Shown here piece after piece: positions 8,010 to 16,591 of a stretch of 64,000 nt of DNA. The position numbers and the translations under genes are program-made. Source of the stretch: Flavobacteriales bacterium (GTDB lineage Bacteria; Bacteroidota; Bacteroidia; UBA10329); the NCBI GenBank assembly GCA_016124845.1, contig WGMW01000038.1, forward strand, positions 52,327 to 116,326, written 5' to 3'. The notes under the pieces were generated by a model. That model was not told the DNA's origin. It saw only the letters and a list, made by a program, of their open reading frames with translations, and did not search any database. How positions within the stretch are numbered: position 1 is the first letter of the stretch; every line of letters starts with the position of its first letter.

Positions 8010-9869
8010 ATGAAACCGATCCTTAAACTATTAATGCCGCTGCTTGCTATGATTGGACTGGGTGCTTGCGGCTCTCACCATAAACCACCACCGAATCCGA
8101 TCAGCAACAAGGCCACGCTATCCAAGAACCTTGACGAGGCGAGTGTAGCGACCAACCCGAACAAGAACCTGTATTGGGGCGATCTGCACGTGCATACGTG
8201 TCTTTCGTTCGATGCCTATTTCTCGGGAACCTTGGCCAATGCCGATGATGCATACAACTACGCCAAAGGGAAAACGATCAGCATTTTCGGGAGAGATGTG
8301 AAACTGCGCGAACCGCTGGATTTCTGTGCCATTACCGATCACTCGGAACTGATGGGCGAAACCTACAGCATCAGCACCAAAGGTGCGAAGGGGCACAACT
8401 CATTGGCGGGAATGTACATCCGCTCCATCTACAAGACCGATTCACCCTTGATGGTGGATACGGCCAAGCAATGGAATATCTTCCTCAAGGCCATGGACAA
8501 GGCCGAAAAACCGAGCCGCACGCATCCTTCATTCTTCTATGGTTACGAGACCACCATGAGTGCGTGGGATATTGCCATCGATGCAGCCGAAAAGCATTAC
8601 CGACCTGGCGAATTCACCACGTTTGCGGGCTTCGAATTCACGCTGATGACGGGACGTGCACATCTGCACCGCAACATCATTTTCCGCGACATGAACGTGC
8701 CTGCCTATCCGATGAGTTCCATCGAAATTGAAAACGAAAAGGGACTTTGGGATTGGATGCAGCAAGCCACGGAAAATGGCTCTACGCTGATGTCCATTCC
8801 GCACAACACCAATCTTTCTGAAGGGCATGCCTTTGATGGTTTGGACCGTGTCGGAAACCCGATAACGAAGGAGTATGCGGAGATGGAAGCGAACTTCGAG
8901 CGGCTGGTGGAAATTCATCAGGTGAAGGGGAATTCGGAAGTGCACGCGGCCTTTTGGAAAAATGATGAGTTTGCCGATTTCGAGAATCACACATTCGGAG
9001 AACCCAACAAGGCAAGCTACGTGCGTTACGGCTTGCAGAAAGGACTGCAGATGCAGCGCGAACTGGGTGTAAATCCGTACAAATTGGGCTTCATTGGCAG
9101 CACTGATACGCATAATGCCACGCCTGGAAACACGGAAGAGGATGATGAACAGATCGGCAATAAAGGCGTGACCGACATTGATGCGCTGAACCGCAGCTTC
9201 GACAAATGGCCACTGGACATGAGCCAAAAGACACGCGAAGTGGTAAACCCCGGTGGTTTGGTGGCCGTTTGGGCCGATGCCAACACACGCGGACATATTT
9301 ATGATGCGCTCGCAAAGCGAGAAGTGTACGCCACCAGCGGAAACCGTATTGAGCTGCGCTTTTTCGGTGGAAAGGATTTCAATACTTCAAGTTCATCTCA
9401 AGAAATGGTGGCAGATGCGTACCAGAAAGGAGTTCCGATGGGAGGCGATCTGCCAATGGTTGATGGGAAACCGCAGTTCCTCGTGTGGGCCAAAAAGGCC
9501 AAATACGGAGCCAACTTAGAGCGTATTCAGATCATCAAAGGCTGGTGCGATAAAGAGGGCGGTATTTACGAAGAGACCTTCGATGTGGCTGTCTCAGACC
9601 GAAAACTTCCCGAAGGAGAAACAGCGGTGAACACGCAAACGGGCGAATGGAACAAGAACCACGGTTCGGAGGAATTGAAAGTGGTCTGGACCGATGAGGA
9701 TTTCAACGCAGAGAATTTTGCTTTCTACTATGTGCGTGTGTTGGAAGTGCCCACGGCCAGTTGGCGACTTTGGGACATGCTCCGCTACGGATATGATTAC
9801 AGCAAGGAGAAGGGGTTGATCATACAGGAACGGGCGTGGTCATCGCCCATCTGGTATTCTCCTAATTAA
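8010..9869 (+). CDS. DUF3604 lipoprotein (PHP-like metal-dependent hydrolase fold)
   Basis: A 619-residue lipoprotein. The signal peptide ends in the lipobox GLGAC with Cys20 as the lipidation site, followed by a proline-rich linker. The DUF3604 signature begins at YWGDLHVHTCLSFDA (about 55-70), with histidine/aspartate motifs resembling PHP phosphoesterases: DLHVHT, AITDHSELMG, FAGFEFT and GSTDTHNATPGN. These residues probably bind metals. Members are common in marine bacteria, but the substrate is not established. The C-terminal part (RIQIIKGW, VVWTDEDFNAENFAFYYVRV) matches the usual family ending. The stop overlaps the convergent gene by 4 bases. Confidence 0.9.
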   Translation: MKPILKLLMPLLAMIGLGACGSHHKPPPNPISNKATLSKNLDEASVATNPNKNLYWGDLHVHTCLSFDAYFSGTLANADDAYNYAKGKTISIFGRDVKLREPLDFCAITDHSELMGETYSISTKGAKGHNSLAGMYIRSIYKTDSPLMVDTAKQWNIFLKAMDKAEKPSRTHPSFFYGYETTMSAWDIAIDAAEKHYRPGEFTTFAGFEFTLMTGRAHLHRNIIFRDMNVPAYPMSSIEIENEKGLWDWMQQATENGSTLMSIPHNTNLSEGHAFDGLDRVGNPITKEYAEMEANFERLVEIHQVKGNSEVHAAFWKNDEFADFENHTFGEPNKASYVRYGLQKGLQMQRELGVNPYKLGFIGSTDTHNATPGNTEEDDEQIGNKGVTDIDALNRSFDKWPLDMSQKTREVVNPGGLVAVWADANTRGHIYDALAKREVYATSGNRIELRFFGGKDFNTSSSSQEMVADAYQKGVPMGGDLPMVDGKPQFLVWAKKAKYGANLERIQIIKGWCDKEGGIYEETFDVAVSDRKLPEGETAVNTQTGEWNKNHGSEELKVVWTDEDFNAENFAFYYVRVLEVPTASWRLWDMLRYGYDYSKEKGLIIQERAWSSPIWYSPN

Positions 9870-10420
9870 AACTTGGAGCCACCTTGGCGCAGTTCGTTGC
9901 GGAACTTCGCGCCATTGTTTCGGAAGATGTTGAAATACTTCTGCCCCGTTTGGATCTGCTTGATGAGGTATTTCTTGTCCTGTTCGTTCTCGGTCTCAAA
10001 TGCCGCATCGAATGCCTTCTCGGTATCATCCTGCAGCCAGTCGATCAACGTGCGGCCATCGCGCTCGATCACGTTCATGTCCACACGCGCATCGTACACA
10101 AAGAAGAAGCAGATGTTCAAGGCATCTTCAAACACAACTTTTCGGAGTAGCGAACCTCCACGGAAACCAGGCTCATCCTCACAGTAGAAACACTCGTAGT
10201 TGTCTTTTGTCCATTTAAGGATCTGATCCAAGGTGTTGCCAGAACTTCTGCGTTGCATCAGATCTTTGATATATGCGGCCTGATTGTTCTCCACACCCGT
10301 ACAAACTTTCTTCACATAATTGTTACCGATCCTGTTGCAATCGGCCTGATGCTGAGCAGATACAGATAGCGAGACTCCGAGAATCATCGCAAGGATAAAT
10401 GGCGTTCTTTCAATAGACAT
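9866..10420 (-). CDS. Small secreted protein of unknown function, downstream of murB
   Basis: A 184-residue protein. I choose the ATG at 10420 because it gives a signal peptide (MSIERTPFILAMILGVSLSVSAQ); the longer frame from 10594 lies inside murB. It overlaps the murB stop by 11 bases, so it is probably translated from the murB message. The mature part has CxxC (CFYC) and two other cysteines. A segment DALNICFFFVYDARVDMNVIERDGRTLIDWLQD resembles an ankyrin-like helix-turn-helix pair, but one repeat is too little for assignment. No function can be proposed. Confidence 0.72.
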   Translation of the reverse strand: MSIERTPFILAMILGVSLSVSAQHQADCNRIGNNYVKKVCTGVENNQAAYIKDLMQRRSSGNTLDQILKWTKDNYECFYCEDEPGFRGGSLLRKVVFEDALNICFFFVYDARVDMNVIERDGRTLIDWLQDDTEKAFDAAFETENEQDKKYLIKQIQTGQKYFNIFRNNGAKFRNELRQGGSKF

Positions 10421-11420
10421 TGACTTCCCTTTCAAGTTGGACGCCAAAAGTATCGTAAACTGACCGTATGATCTGTTCCGAAAGATTGAAAATTTCAACA
10501 CCTGTTGCATGCCCGTAGTTGACGAGCACAAGCGCCTGCTTGGCGTGGCTTCCAGTATTGCCCACCACTTTGCCTTTCCAGCCGCATTGCTCAATCAGCC
10601 AACCGGCAGCCAACTTGGTCTCATCACCCGCAGGATAACCAGGAATGTTCGGGTATTTCGTTTTGAGTTCCTCGAATTTGGAAGTAGGAACAACTGGGTT
10701 CTTGAAGAAACTGCCTGAATTGCCGAGTTCCTTCGGGTCGGGCAATTTGCTCTGGCGGATGTGAATAACGGCTCGGCTCACATCTTGGATGGTCGGAGAT
10801 GAAATTCCCATCGCCTCCAGTTCTTGCTCAATCGCTCCGTAAGATGTGTTGATGTCGGGATTCTTGGAAAGTTTGAGCGTTACCGATGAGATCACAAACT
10901 GACTTTTCAGCTTCCGTTTGAAAACACTTTCACGGTAACCGAAATCGCACTCAGAATTGGAGAACGAATGCACTTCTCCCGTGGCCATTTCCACCGCTTC
11001 CAGCGAATGGAACACATCTTTCAGCTCCACGCCATACGCACCGATGTTCTGCATGGGCGCGGCACCAACGTTTCCTGGAATGAGCGACAGATTCTCGATG
11101 CCCGCGTAGTTATTCGCAATACAATGCAATACCAATTCGTGCCACACCACGCCAGCACCCGAACGGACAAAGTAATGTTCGGACGTTTCACCGATCACCT
11201 CAATACCATCGATCTCGTTCTTGATGACCAAACCGTTCACATCACGTGTCAGCAGAATGTTGCTGCCGCCTCCGAGTATGAAACGCTCCTCCTTGGCAAG
11301 ACTTGCGTCCGCCAGCACCTCCTGCAATGCAGGAACTGAACCCACGCGCGCCATGAGTTTGGCCTGTGCGTCCAATCCAAAAGTGTTGTAAGGTTTGAGG
11401 GAAACGTTCTGCTCGATCAT
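10410..11420 (-). CDS. murB: UDP-N-acetylenolpyruvoylglucosamine reductase
   Basis: MurB reduces UDP-GlcNAc-enolpyruvate to UDP-MurNAc with NADPH and FAD, the second committed step of peptidoglycan precursor synthesis in the cytoplasm. The 336-residue length fits the type I (E. coli-like) enzyme. The FAD-binding motif is FILGGGSNILLT (47-58) and the flavin/substrate loop is IPGNVGAAPMQNIGAYG (114-130). The arginine of YRESVFK (Arg163) and the proton-donating serine of GNSGSFFKNP (Ser237) are in place, and the C-terminal LEREV supplies the active-site glutamate. It is followed by an overlapping small secreted-protein gene. Upstream, waaA lies in the same direction with a repeat-bearing spacer between them. 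Confidence 0.96.
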   Translation of the reverse strand: MIEQNVSLKPYNTFGLDAQAKLMARVGSVPALQEVLADASLAKEERFILGGGSNILLTRDVNGLVIKNEIDGIEVIGETSEHYFVRSGAGVVWHELVLHCIANNYAGIENLSLIPGNVGAAPMQNIGAYGVELKDVFHSLEAVEMATGEVHSFSNSECDFGYRESVFKRKLKSQFVISSVTLKLSKNPDINTSYGAIEQELEAMGISSPTIQDVSRAVIHIRQSKLPDPKELGNSGSFFKNPVVPTSKFEELKTKYPNIPGYPAGDETKLAAGWLIEQCGWKGKVVGNTGSHAKQALVLVNYGHATGVEIFNLSEQIIRSVYDTFGVQLEREVNVY

Positions 11421-11463
11421 TTGGGCGAATATAGATCAATCGTTGATTTTCGGAGTTCAATAA

Positions 11464-11510
11464 AATCCCCCGCCTCGTTCCTCGGCACCCCCTATAGAAG
11501 GGGGAATCGC
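11464..11510. repeat. Palindromic intergenic repeat between waaA and murB
   Basis: CCCCC (11488-11492) and GGGGG (11500-11504) form a small hairpin in a context (CCCCCGCCTCG ... GGCACCCCC) similar to the element near 6490-6540. Confidence 0.55.
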
Positions 11511-11513
11511 GGT

Positions 11514-12731
11514 CTACACGGATCTACTCAAATATTGAAGAATGGCCTCAGTAGCTCCCGTTCTTTCATTCATAAACTCCTGAATTCTCTTTCGAAGATC
11601 GGTTTGGTCTTCATTCAGCAATTCGGTGAGTTTGCTTTGAATCTGCGTTTGATTCTCAATTCTGAAAGCTAACCCTTCCTTTGCCATTTCTTCCGCATCA
11701 GGAAAACGGGAAGTATCGGGTCCGAAAATTGTTGGAACGCCAAAAGCCGTGGCCTCAAAAACGTTGTGCAATCCCGTTCGGAAACCACCACCGATGTACG
11801 CCACATCTGCGTAGCGGTAAAGTTTGTTCAACAGTCCGATGGAATCGATTATCAGAATTCTCGCATCAGATTCTTGGTATTGCGAATAGCGAACAGAATC
11901 AGGAAACTGCTTCTGCAATCTTTGGATGTTCTCCTCTCCCACTTCATGTGGTGCAATGACCCATTTGGTGTTTTCGAGCTTGCCGATGCTGGCGGCCAAC
12001 ACGTCTTCATCCTCTTTCCAGGTGCTTCCGCAAATGATGAGTTTTGAGTTGCCTTTAAAGGTTTCGATGGTCTGATTCGGCTCTGCCTTGGCGGCAATTT
12101 CCATCACACGGTCGTAGCGCGTGTCGCCACAAACGGTTGTGTTGGAGATGCCGATTTTATGCAGCAATTTCTCTGAATCCGCATCCACCAAAAAGATGCG
12201 GTCGAAGAGTTTCAATGCCTGTCGGCCAATGCTTCCATAGAATTTGAAATACTGCTGGCTCGGTCTGAACGCAGCAGAAATGAGCATCAGTTTGGCTCCG
12301 AACTTCTTGACTTCGCTGAGATGATGGAACCACAAATCGTACTTCACAAAAATGACCTTACTCGGTTTGATGGCCTGCACGAACCGCTTCGCATTTGATG
12401 GTGTGTCCAACGGCAAATAGAACACATGGTCGGCAATCGGATAATTCTTCCGCACCTCGTAACCAGAAGGCGAAAAGAATGTGAGAACGATCCTGAACTT
12501 CTCGTCTGTTTCTTTCAACCTCTCCATGATGGGCCGCGCCATTTCGAACTCACCCAAACTGGCGCAATGCACCCAAAGTGTTTCGCCCGAAAACGAAGTG
12601 GATTCCTGCTCAATTCTGTCCAATAGACCTTTGCGGCCATCCAGCCATTTCTTGGCTTTGGGATTGAAAAGTGCTGCGATGCGGATGCCGAGTGCATACA
12701 AGCGAATGCCGATGTTGTAAAAGGTTAACAT
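11514..12731 (-). CDS. waaA: 3-deoxy-D-manno-octulosonic acid (Kdo) transferase
   Basis: WaaA transfers Kdo from CMP-Kdo to lipid IVA at the inner-membrane cytoplasmic face, starting the LPS core. The 405-residue chain starts at 12731 (MLTFYNIGIRLYALGIRI), the typical membrane-anchoring N-terminus; an in-frame extension to 12800 runs into an intergenic repeat and is rejected. Family motifs: WVHCASLGEFEMARP with the catalytic glutamate near residue 60, FVKYDLWFHHL, ICGSTWKEDED, and GGGFRTGLHNVFEATAFG in the C-terminal GT-B domain that binds the nucleotide sugar. It lies in a leftward envelope-gene block with murB downstream. Confidence 0.95.
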   Translation of the reverse strand: MLTFYNIGIRLYALGIRIAALFNPKAKKWLDGRKGLLDRIEQESTSFSGETLWVHCASLGEFEMARPIMERLKETDEKFRIVLTFFSPSGYEVRKNYPIADHVFYLPLDTPSNAKRFVQAIKPSKVIFVKYDLWFHHLSEVKKFGAKLMLISAAFRPSQQYFKFYGSIGRQALKLFDRIFLVDADSEKLLHKIGISNTTVCGDTRYDRVMEIAAKAEPNQTIETFKGNSKLIICGSTWKEDEDVLAASIGKLENTKWVIAPHEVGEENIQRLQKQFPDSVRYSQYQESDARILIIDSIGLLNKLYRYADVAYIGGGFRTGLHNVFEATAFGVPTIFGPDTSRFPDAEEMAKEGLAFRIENQTQIQSKLTELLNEDQTDLRKRIQEFMNERTGATEAILQYLSRSV

Positions 12732-12749
12732 GACGAGGCAACAGCTTGA

Positions 12750-12841
12750 GTCAGTTCGAGTGATCTGAGGAACGAAGATCTTATCGAGAACCCAACGCAC
12801 ACCCTTCGATACACCACGCCTTCAGCGTGGCACTCAGGATG
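12750..12841. repeat. Composite dispersed intergenic repeat upstream of waaA
   Basis: The segment holds GTTCGAG ... TCGAGAAC arms (about 12753-12791), then CCACGC/GCGTGG (12814-12830), and ends CAGGATGAC. It fills the gap between waaA and the upstream gene. The layout is like other intergenic repeats in this window that begin or end in GTCAT/ATGAC. Confidence 0.5.
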
Positions 12842-12864
12842 ACCCGCCCGCGTGAACACCTTCA

Positions 12865-13632
12865 TCAATACTCGTAATATTGGTTCTGATTGCGCTTATA
12901 GAACGGCATCATCCAACCGATCTTGAAGCCGAAAAGAAAGTCCACGTAATTCTCGTCTTTCACACTCATGGTCGGAATGTCGTAACTCCTACGATTGCCC
13001 GTAAATCCTTGCGTGAACTCGAACCCACCATAGAAGTTAAGCAGCCGCGTGCTGCTTTGGAAATTGTAACCGATAAACTCCTGTAGAATGATGCCATTGG
13101 TGAGGCGGTCGTAGCCTTTCTTGTAATCGCCCAGCAAGCCTGGAACGCTGTTTCCCTGCGCACGATAACGGATCCAATGCTCCATGAAACCTCCGCCCAG
13201 CGAGAACATAAAACCCGAATTGGGATTGGGTGCCGCCCATGGAAAGATCTTGCCCACCGAAACCGTGATCTGATAGCCCATTTGCGAAATATCGACATTG
13301 GCCTGTTCGCCTCCCTGCCCGATGATAAGATTGCTGGAATTGAGCATGTTCGCCAGCAGGCTGTCCTTACCAACCACATTGGTGCCGAAAATATAATGGC
13401 TGCCCAAGGAGAAGATCCAGTTTGATTTCGTTTTGTAGGCCAACGAACCCCCAATGTGACTGGTGAACCCGAAACGCTTCTTGTAATCGCCTGCCGGAAT
13501 CTGTGCCGCGTAGGAAATACGAACCAGAAAGGTTCCAACAGCAGAATCTTGCACCATGGTATCTGACTTTGGCTTTTGCGCCATGGCGGCCACCGAAACG
13601 AACAGACAGAAGATGGTAAATGCGTGCTTCAT
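12865..13632 (-). CDS. Outer-membrane beta-barrel-like protein of unknown function
   Basis: A 255-residue protein with a signal peptide (MKHAFTIFCLFVSVAAMAQ). The mature part is a run of amphipathic strands with aromatic and glycine pairs (FGFTSHIGGSLAYKTKSNW, IFSLGSHYIFGTN, FMFSLGGGFMEHWIRYRAQ, LFGFKIGWMMPFYKR), which fits a small outer-membrane barrel of eight to ten strands. The last residues QNQYYEY are aromatic-rich. Its start overlaps the stop of the upstream gene by 4 bases (ATGA), so the two are translationally coupled. No named family is recognised. Confidence 0.75.
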   Translation of the reverse strand: MKHAFTIFCLFVSVAAMAQKPKSDTMVQDSAVGTFLVRISYAAQIPAGDYKKRFGFTSHIGGSLAYKTKSNWIFSLGSHYIFGTNVVGKDSLLANMLNSSNLIIGQGGEQANVDISQMGYQITVSVGKIFPWAAPNPNSGFMFSLGGGFMEHWIRYRAQGNSVPGLLGDYKKGYDRLTNGIILQEFIGYNFQSSTRLLNFYGGFEFTQGFTGNRRSYDIPTMSVKDENYVDFLFGFKIGWMMPFYKRNQNQYYEY

Positions 13633-14084
13633 TCCAAGTCGCCAAAGTTGATGGTTTTCAAGTCAACTACCAATGTCAGTGATTCGGACCCATCCAATAT
13701 TGAAAACCCAAGGTCGCTAATTGGAATCTGAATCACCCGTAGCTTCTTACGCTTTCCCCTCTTTCTCACCAGCACAATTGGCATACGTTTACGCTCTTTG
13801 TATTGGTTGATGAGCTTTTCTCCAGAGACTGGAGCACCAACCAAATGCGAAGTAACCTTCAAATTCAGTGTTTGAAATTTCTGGTTTATGCTTACACTGT
13901 TCATCTTTTTAGCTGGCCTATCAATGCCATGCCAAAAGAACGTATCGGGCAGTCTGACTTCAATCAAATCCGCTGTGTCCAATTCCAGTGTCCCCATATA
14001 GCTCAAATAATAAACACCGCATGCTTGACCCAAGCACGATGTAGACCAGAATAGTGACCACAGTAGGATAAAGAGTCTATGCAT
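13629..14084 (-). CDS. Small secreted protein of unknown function, coupled to barrel gene
   Basis: A 151-residue protein with a signal peptide (MHRLFILLWSLFWSTSCLGQ; the Cys in SCLGQ could be a lipobox cysteine, though spacing is imperfect). The body has a basic loop (YKERKRMPIVLVRKRGKRKK) flanked by beta-strand-rich segments. Its stop overlaps the start of the barrel protein gene by 4 bases (ATGA), so the two products may work together at the outer membrane. It is the first gene of the leftward murB-waaA block. Nothing further can be assigned. Confidence 0.68.
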   Translation of the reverse strand: MHRLFILLWSLFWSTSCLGQACGVYYLSYMGTLELDTADLIEVRLPDTFFWHGIDRPAKKMNSVSINQKFQTLNLKVTSHLVGAPVSGEKLINQYKERKRMPIVLVRKRGKRKKLRVIQIPISDLGFSILDGSESLTLVVDLKTINFGDLE

Positions 14085-14147
14085 TTGCCAAATGCTAATT
14101 TACCATAACCAGCAATTGTAGCTTTAATTGTTTACGGATTTATCATT

Positions 14148-14224
14148 GTCATTTCGAGCGGAGTTTGCGGAGCCGAGAAATCTCATGTTATGGAAATAGA
14201 TTCCTCCACTTCGGTCGGAATGAC
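14148..14224. repeat. GTCATT...AATGAC-ended dispersed intergenic repeat
   Basis: The element begins GTCATTTCGAGCGGAG, continues GCCGAGAAATCT and closes TCGGTCGGAATGAC, so the ends are inverted repeats of six bases. Sequences of this pattern are frequent in Bacteroidota intergenic regions. It lies in the 650-base gap between 14084 and 14734. Confidence 0.6.
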
Positions 14225-14235
14225 GGCCAAGGTTT

Positions 14236-14610
14236 GCAAGTAACCACATATGGGTTTTTGGATTCTTATCGTTCTTTTTCCGAAAAAGAACCAAAACTCC
14301 CGTCTGGAATTCTCATCGACCCGCTTCTGCTTCATGACCTGAATGAGCCAAGCCGTTTCGCTACGCTTCACTTCTCCGCCTCATTCGGGCGGTCATTCCG
14401 CATTGCGGGTACCCCGATTACGAATTCCTAAGCCGACCTTGAACTCCGCACGTTGAACTTTGAACAACGCTCGGTTGCGTTAGGGGCTGAAGCGGCATCC
14501 TTTTTTGTCTTTCACAAAAAAGATATAGCGGAAGACCCGACCCCGCGCTGTGGGCTTCGGCTTCGCACGGCATACAATAGCTGCGGGGGAACGCCCTAAA
14601 AACCGCAAAA
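14236..14610. other. Structured non-coding stretch upstream of etfB
   Basis: No credible gene is present in 14085-14733. After the repeat at 14148-14224 come a hairpin-like TTCTTTTTCCGAAAAAGAA (about 14271-14289), a GTTGAACTTTGAACAAC near-palindrome, and GCGTTAGGGGCTGAAGCGG, then CTTTTTTGT/ACAAAAAAG (about 14500-14521) closing a five-base loop, followed by GACCCGACCCCGCGC and a GC-rich hairpin. The order GCGTTAGGG, T/A hairpin, GACCCGACCCCG, GGGGAACGCCC resembles a composite repeat I know from flavobacterial intergenic regions. It could be an untranslated RNA or a mobile palindromic element; no promoter was clear. Confidence 0.5.
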
Positions 14611-14733
14611 ACAATCGGGGTGGAAATGGGTTTATGACGTGTCCGGAACCTGACCAAAATCGGGTGGAATTTGCGCTTCTTAATCACTAAGTTTGCGCAC
14701 GTTTTTAAGAAACAGTAATCCAATATATATAGC

Positions 14734-15474
14734 ATGAAAATCTTAGTACCTATCAGCAAAGTTCCTGATACTACGTCCAAGATTTCCTTTACCGATGGCG
14801 ACAGCAAGTTCAACGAGGAGGGAATTCAATGGATCGTTAACCCATACGATGAGTGGTATGCGCTTGTGCGTGCCTTGGAAATTACCGAAGCAGGTGGCGG
14901 TTCTGTAACCGTGATCAGCGTTGGCGATGCAACTGCCGAACCTGTGATCAGAAAAGCGTTGGCATTGGGTGCTCACGAAGCGGTGAGAGTGGATGCAACG
15001 GCAACCGAATCGTACCAAGTGGCCAAGGAAATTGCGGCTTACGCGGCTGATAAAGGTTTCGACATGGTTCTTCTTGGAAAAGAGACCATCAACTACAATG
15101 GTTCTGAGGTTGGCGGTATGCTTGCCGAGTTCATGGGACTTCCTTACATCTCGCTTGCTTCTAAATTGGAAGTAAGTGGAGATACTGCAACGCTTGACCG
15201 ATCCATTGAAGGCGGTGTTGAAGTAGTGGAAGTAAAAATGCCGTTCGTGGCAAGTGCTTCCAAGGGAATGGCCGAGCAGCGCATCCCGAACATGCGTGGC
15301 ATTATGGCGGCCCGTACCAAGCCTTTGACGGTTGTTGCTGCAAGCGGTGCAGATGCAAAAACGGCTTATGTGAAGTACAGCCTTCCTGCACCAAAATCGG
15401 CTGTAAAGCTGGTGAACCCAGAGAACATGGACGAGTTGGTGAGACTGTTGCACGAAGAGGCAAAGGTCATCTAA
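14734..15474 (+). CDS. etfB: Electron transfer flavoprotein subunit beta
   Basis: EtfB (246 aa) pairs with EtfA and binds AMP. The heterodimer carries electrons from acyl-CoA dehydrogenases and similar flavoenzymes to the respiratory chain. The start MKILVPISKVPDTTSK is the family N-terminus, with WIVNPYDEWYALVRALE and ETINYNGSEVGGMLAEFMGLP later. The closing third (VKMPFVASASKGMAEQRIPNMRGIMAARTKP) contains the recognition loop region. etfA starts 34 bases after the stop, the normal etfBA operon. The non-FixA branch typical of Bacteroidota beta-oxidation is likely. Confidence 0.95.
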   Translation: MKILVPISKVPDTTSKISFTDGDSKFNEEGIQWIVNPYDEWYALVRALEITEAGGGSVTVISVGDATAEPVIRKALALGAHEAVRVDATATESYQVAKEIAAYAADKGFDMVLLGKETINYNGSEVGGMLAEFMGLPYISLASKLEVSGDTATLDRSIEGGVEVVEVKMPFVASASKGMAEQRIPNMRGIMAARTKPLTVVAASGADAKTAYVKYSLPAPKSAVKLVNPENMDELVRLLHEEAKVI

Positions 15475-15508
15475 GTCTGATTTACGAACGATTTAAAGAA
15501 ACAAGAAG

Positions 15509-16480
15509 ATGTCAGTACTTATTGTAGCAGATACAAAGAACGGTGAGGTCAAAAAATCATCGTTGGAAGCGGCTCAGTACGGAGCCAAAGTAGCATCCGC
15601 CTTAGGCGGAGAAGCCGTTGCACTTACACTCAACGCCACCAATGGAGAAGTTCTTGGAACTGTTGGTGTGAACAAGGTTCTGAATGTGACCGATGCGTCC
15701 ATTTCAGCCTCTGACCCACAGAAAATTGTGGCTGCTGTTGTAGCTGCGGCCAACCAAGTTGGTACTAAAGTGGTTGTTTTCGCACACGATTCAACTGGTA
15801 AAGCAGTTGCTCCGCGTTTGTCAGCAAAATCAGGCGCTGGATTGGTAACCAACGTCACCTCTCTTCCAGACACGTCAAACGGATTCGTGGTTACGAAGAA
15901 CGTTTTCTCTGGTAAGGCGAATGCGCAGGTGAACATTTTGAGCGATGAGAAGATCGTTTCCATCCTTCCGAACGCATTCGGTGTTCAGGCTGGTGATGGC
16001 GCTGCTTCTGTAGAGACTTTCTCTGTGGATGTAAGCGGAATCAACTCAGGAATCACGGTTAAAGAAGTGAAAGGCGGAAGCGGAGATGTTGTTCCATTGC
16101 CAGAAGCTGAATTGGTTGTTTCTGCAGGTCGTGGTCTTAAAGGACCTGAGAACTGGGGAATGATCGAGGAAATGGCGAAGATCCTTGGCGCAACAACTGC
16201 TTGCTCTCGTCCCGTTGCAGATATTGGTTGGAGACCGCACCACGAGCACGTTGGACAGACGGGTGTTGCCATCCGTCCGAACCTTTACATTGCCGTTGGT
16301 ATCTCAGGTGCCATCCAGCACTTGGCAGGTGTGAACGGTAGTAAGGTCATCGTTGTGATCAACAAGGATCCTGAAGCACCATTCTTCAAAGCTGCCGATT
16401 ACGGTGTAGTTGGCGATGCGTTTGAAGTGGTTCCACGCTTGAACGAAGCATTTCGTAAATTCAAGGCTGCCAACGGGTAA
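15509..16480 (+). CDS. etfA: Electron transfer flavoprotein subunit alpha
   Basis: EtfA (323 aa, normal length) carries the FAD. The C-terminal FAD-binding domain is plain: [38 protein letters not shown] (the arginine, serine and histidine loop over the flavin), [14 protein letters not shown] and [20 protein letters not shown]. The N-terminal domain is the less conserved half that pairs with EtfB. It is the second gene of the etfBA pair and is followed by a nested palindromic repeat. The dimer serves fatty-acid and amino-acid oxidation. Confidence 0.96.
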   Translation: MSVLIVADTKNGEVKKSSLEAAQYGAKVASALGGEAVALTLNATNGEVLGTVGVNKVLNVTDASISASDPQKIVAAVVAAANQVGTKVVVFAHDSTGKAVAPRLSAKSGAGLVTNVTSLPDTSNGFVVTKNVFSGKANAQVNILSDEKIVSILPNAFGVQAGDGAASVETFSVDVSGINSGITVKEVKGGSGDVVPLPEAELVVSAGRGLKGPENWGMIEEMAKILGATTACSRPVADIGWRPHHEHVGQTGVAIRPNLYIAVGISGAIQHLAGVNGSKVIVVINKDPEAPFFKAADYGVVGDAFEVVPRLNEAFRKFKAANG

Positions 16481-16487
16481 TTAGTTT

Positions 16488-16578
16488 AACTCACCCCGAC
16501 CTCACCGCCTAAGGCGGGTCGGCCACCCCTCTCTTTCAAGAGAGGGGAAATCCCGATGAAATCGGGATGGGGTGAGTT
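16488..16578. repeat. Nested clover-like palindromic repeat after etfA
   Basis: Outer arms AACTCACCCC (16488-16497) and GGGGTGAGTT (16569-16578) enclose three further palindromes: GCCTAAGGC (16507-16515), CCCCTCTC/GAGAGGGG (16526-16547) and ATCCCGAT/ATCGGGAT (16550-16568). The element ends 13 bases before the next gene's ATG, so it is probably in its leader or acts as the etfBA terminator. Confidence 0.75.
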
Positions 16579-16591
16579 GAAAAACAGTTCA

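Noticed and set aside
14418..14813. 131-residue minus-strand open frame before etfB
   Set aside because: It overlaps the start of etfB and the repetitive intergenic element, with no domain, signal peptide or start context.
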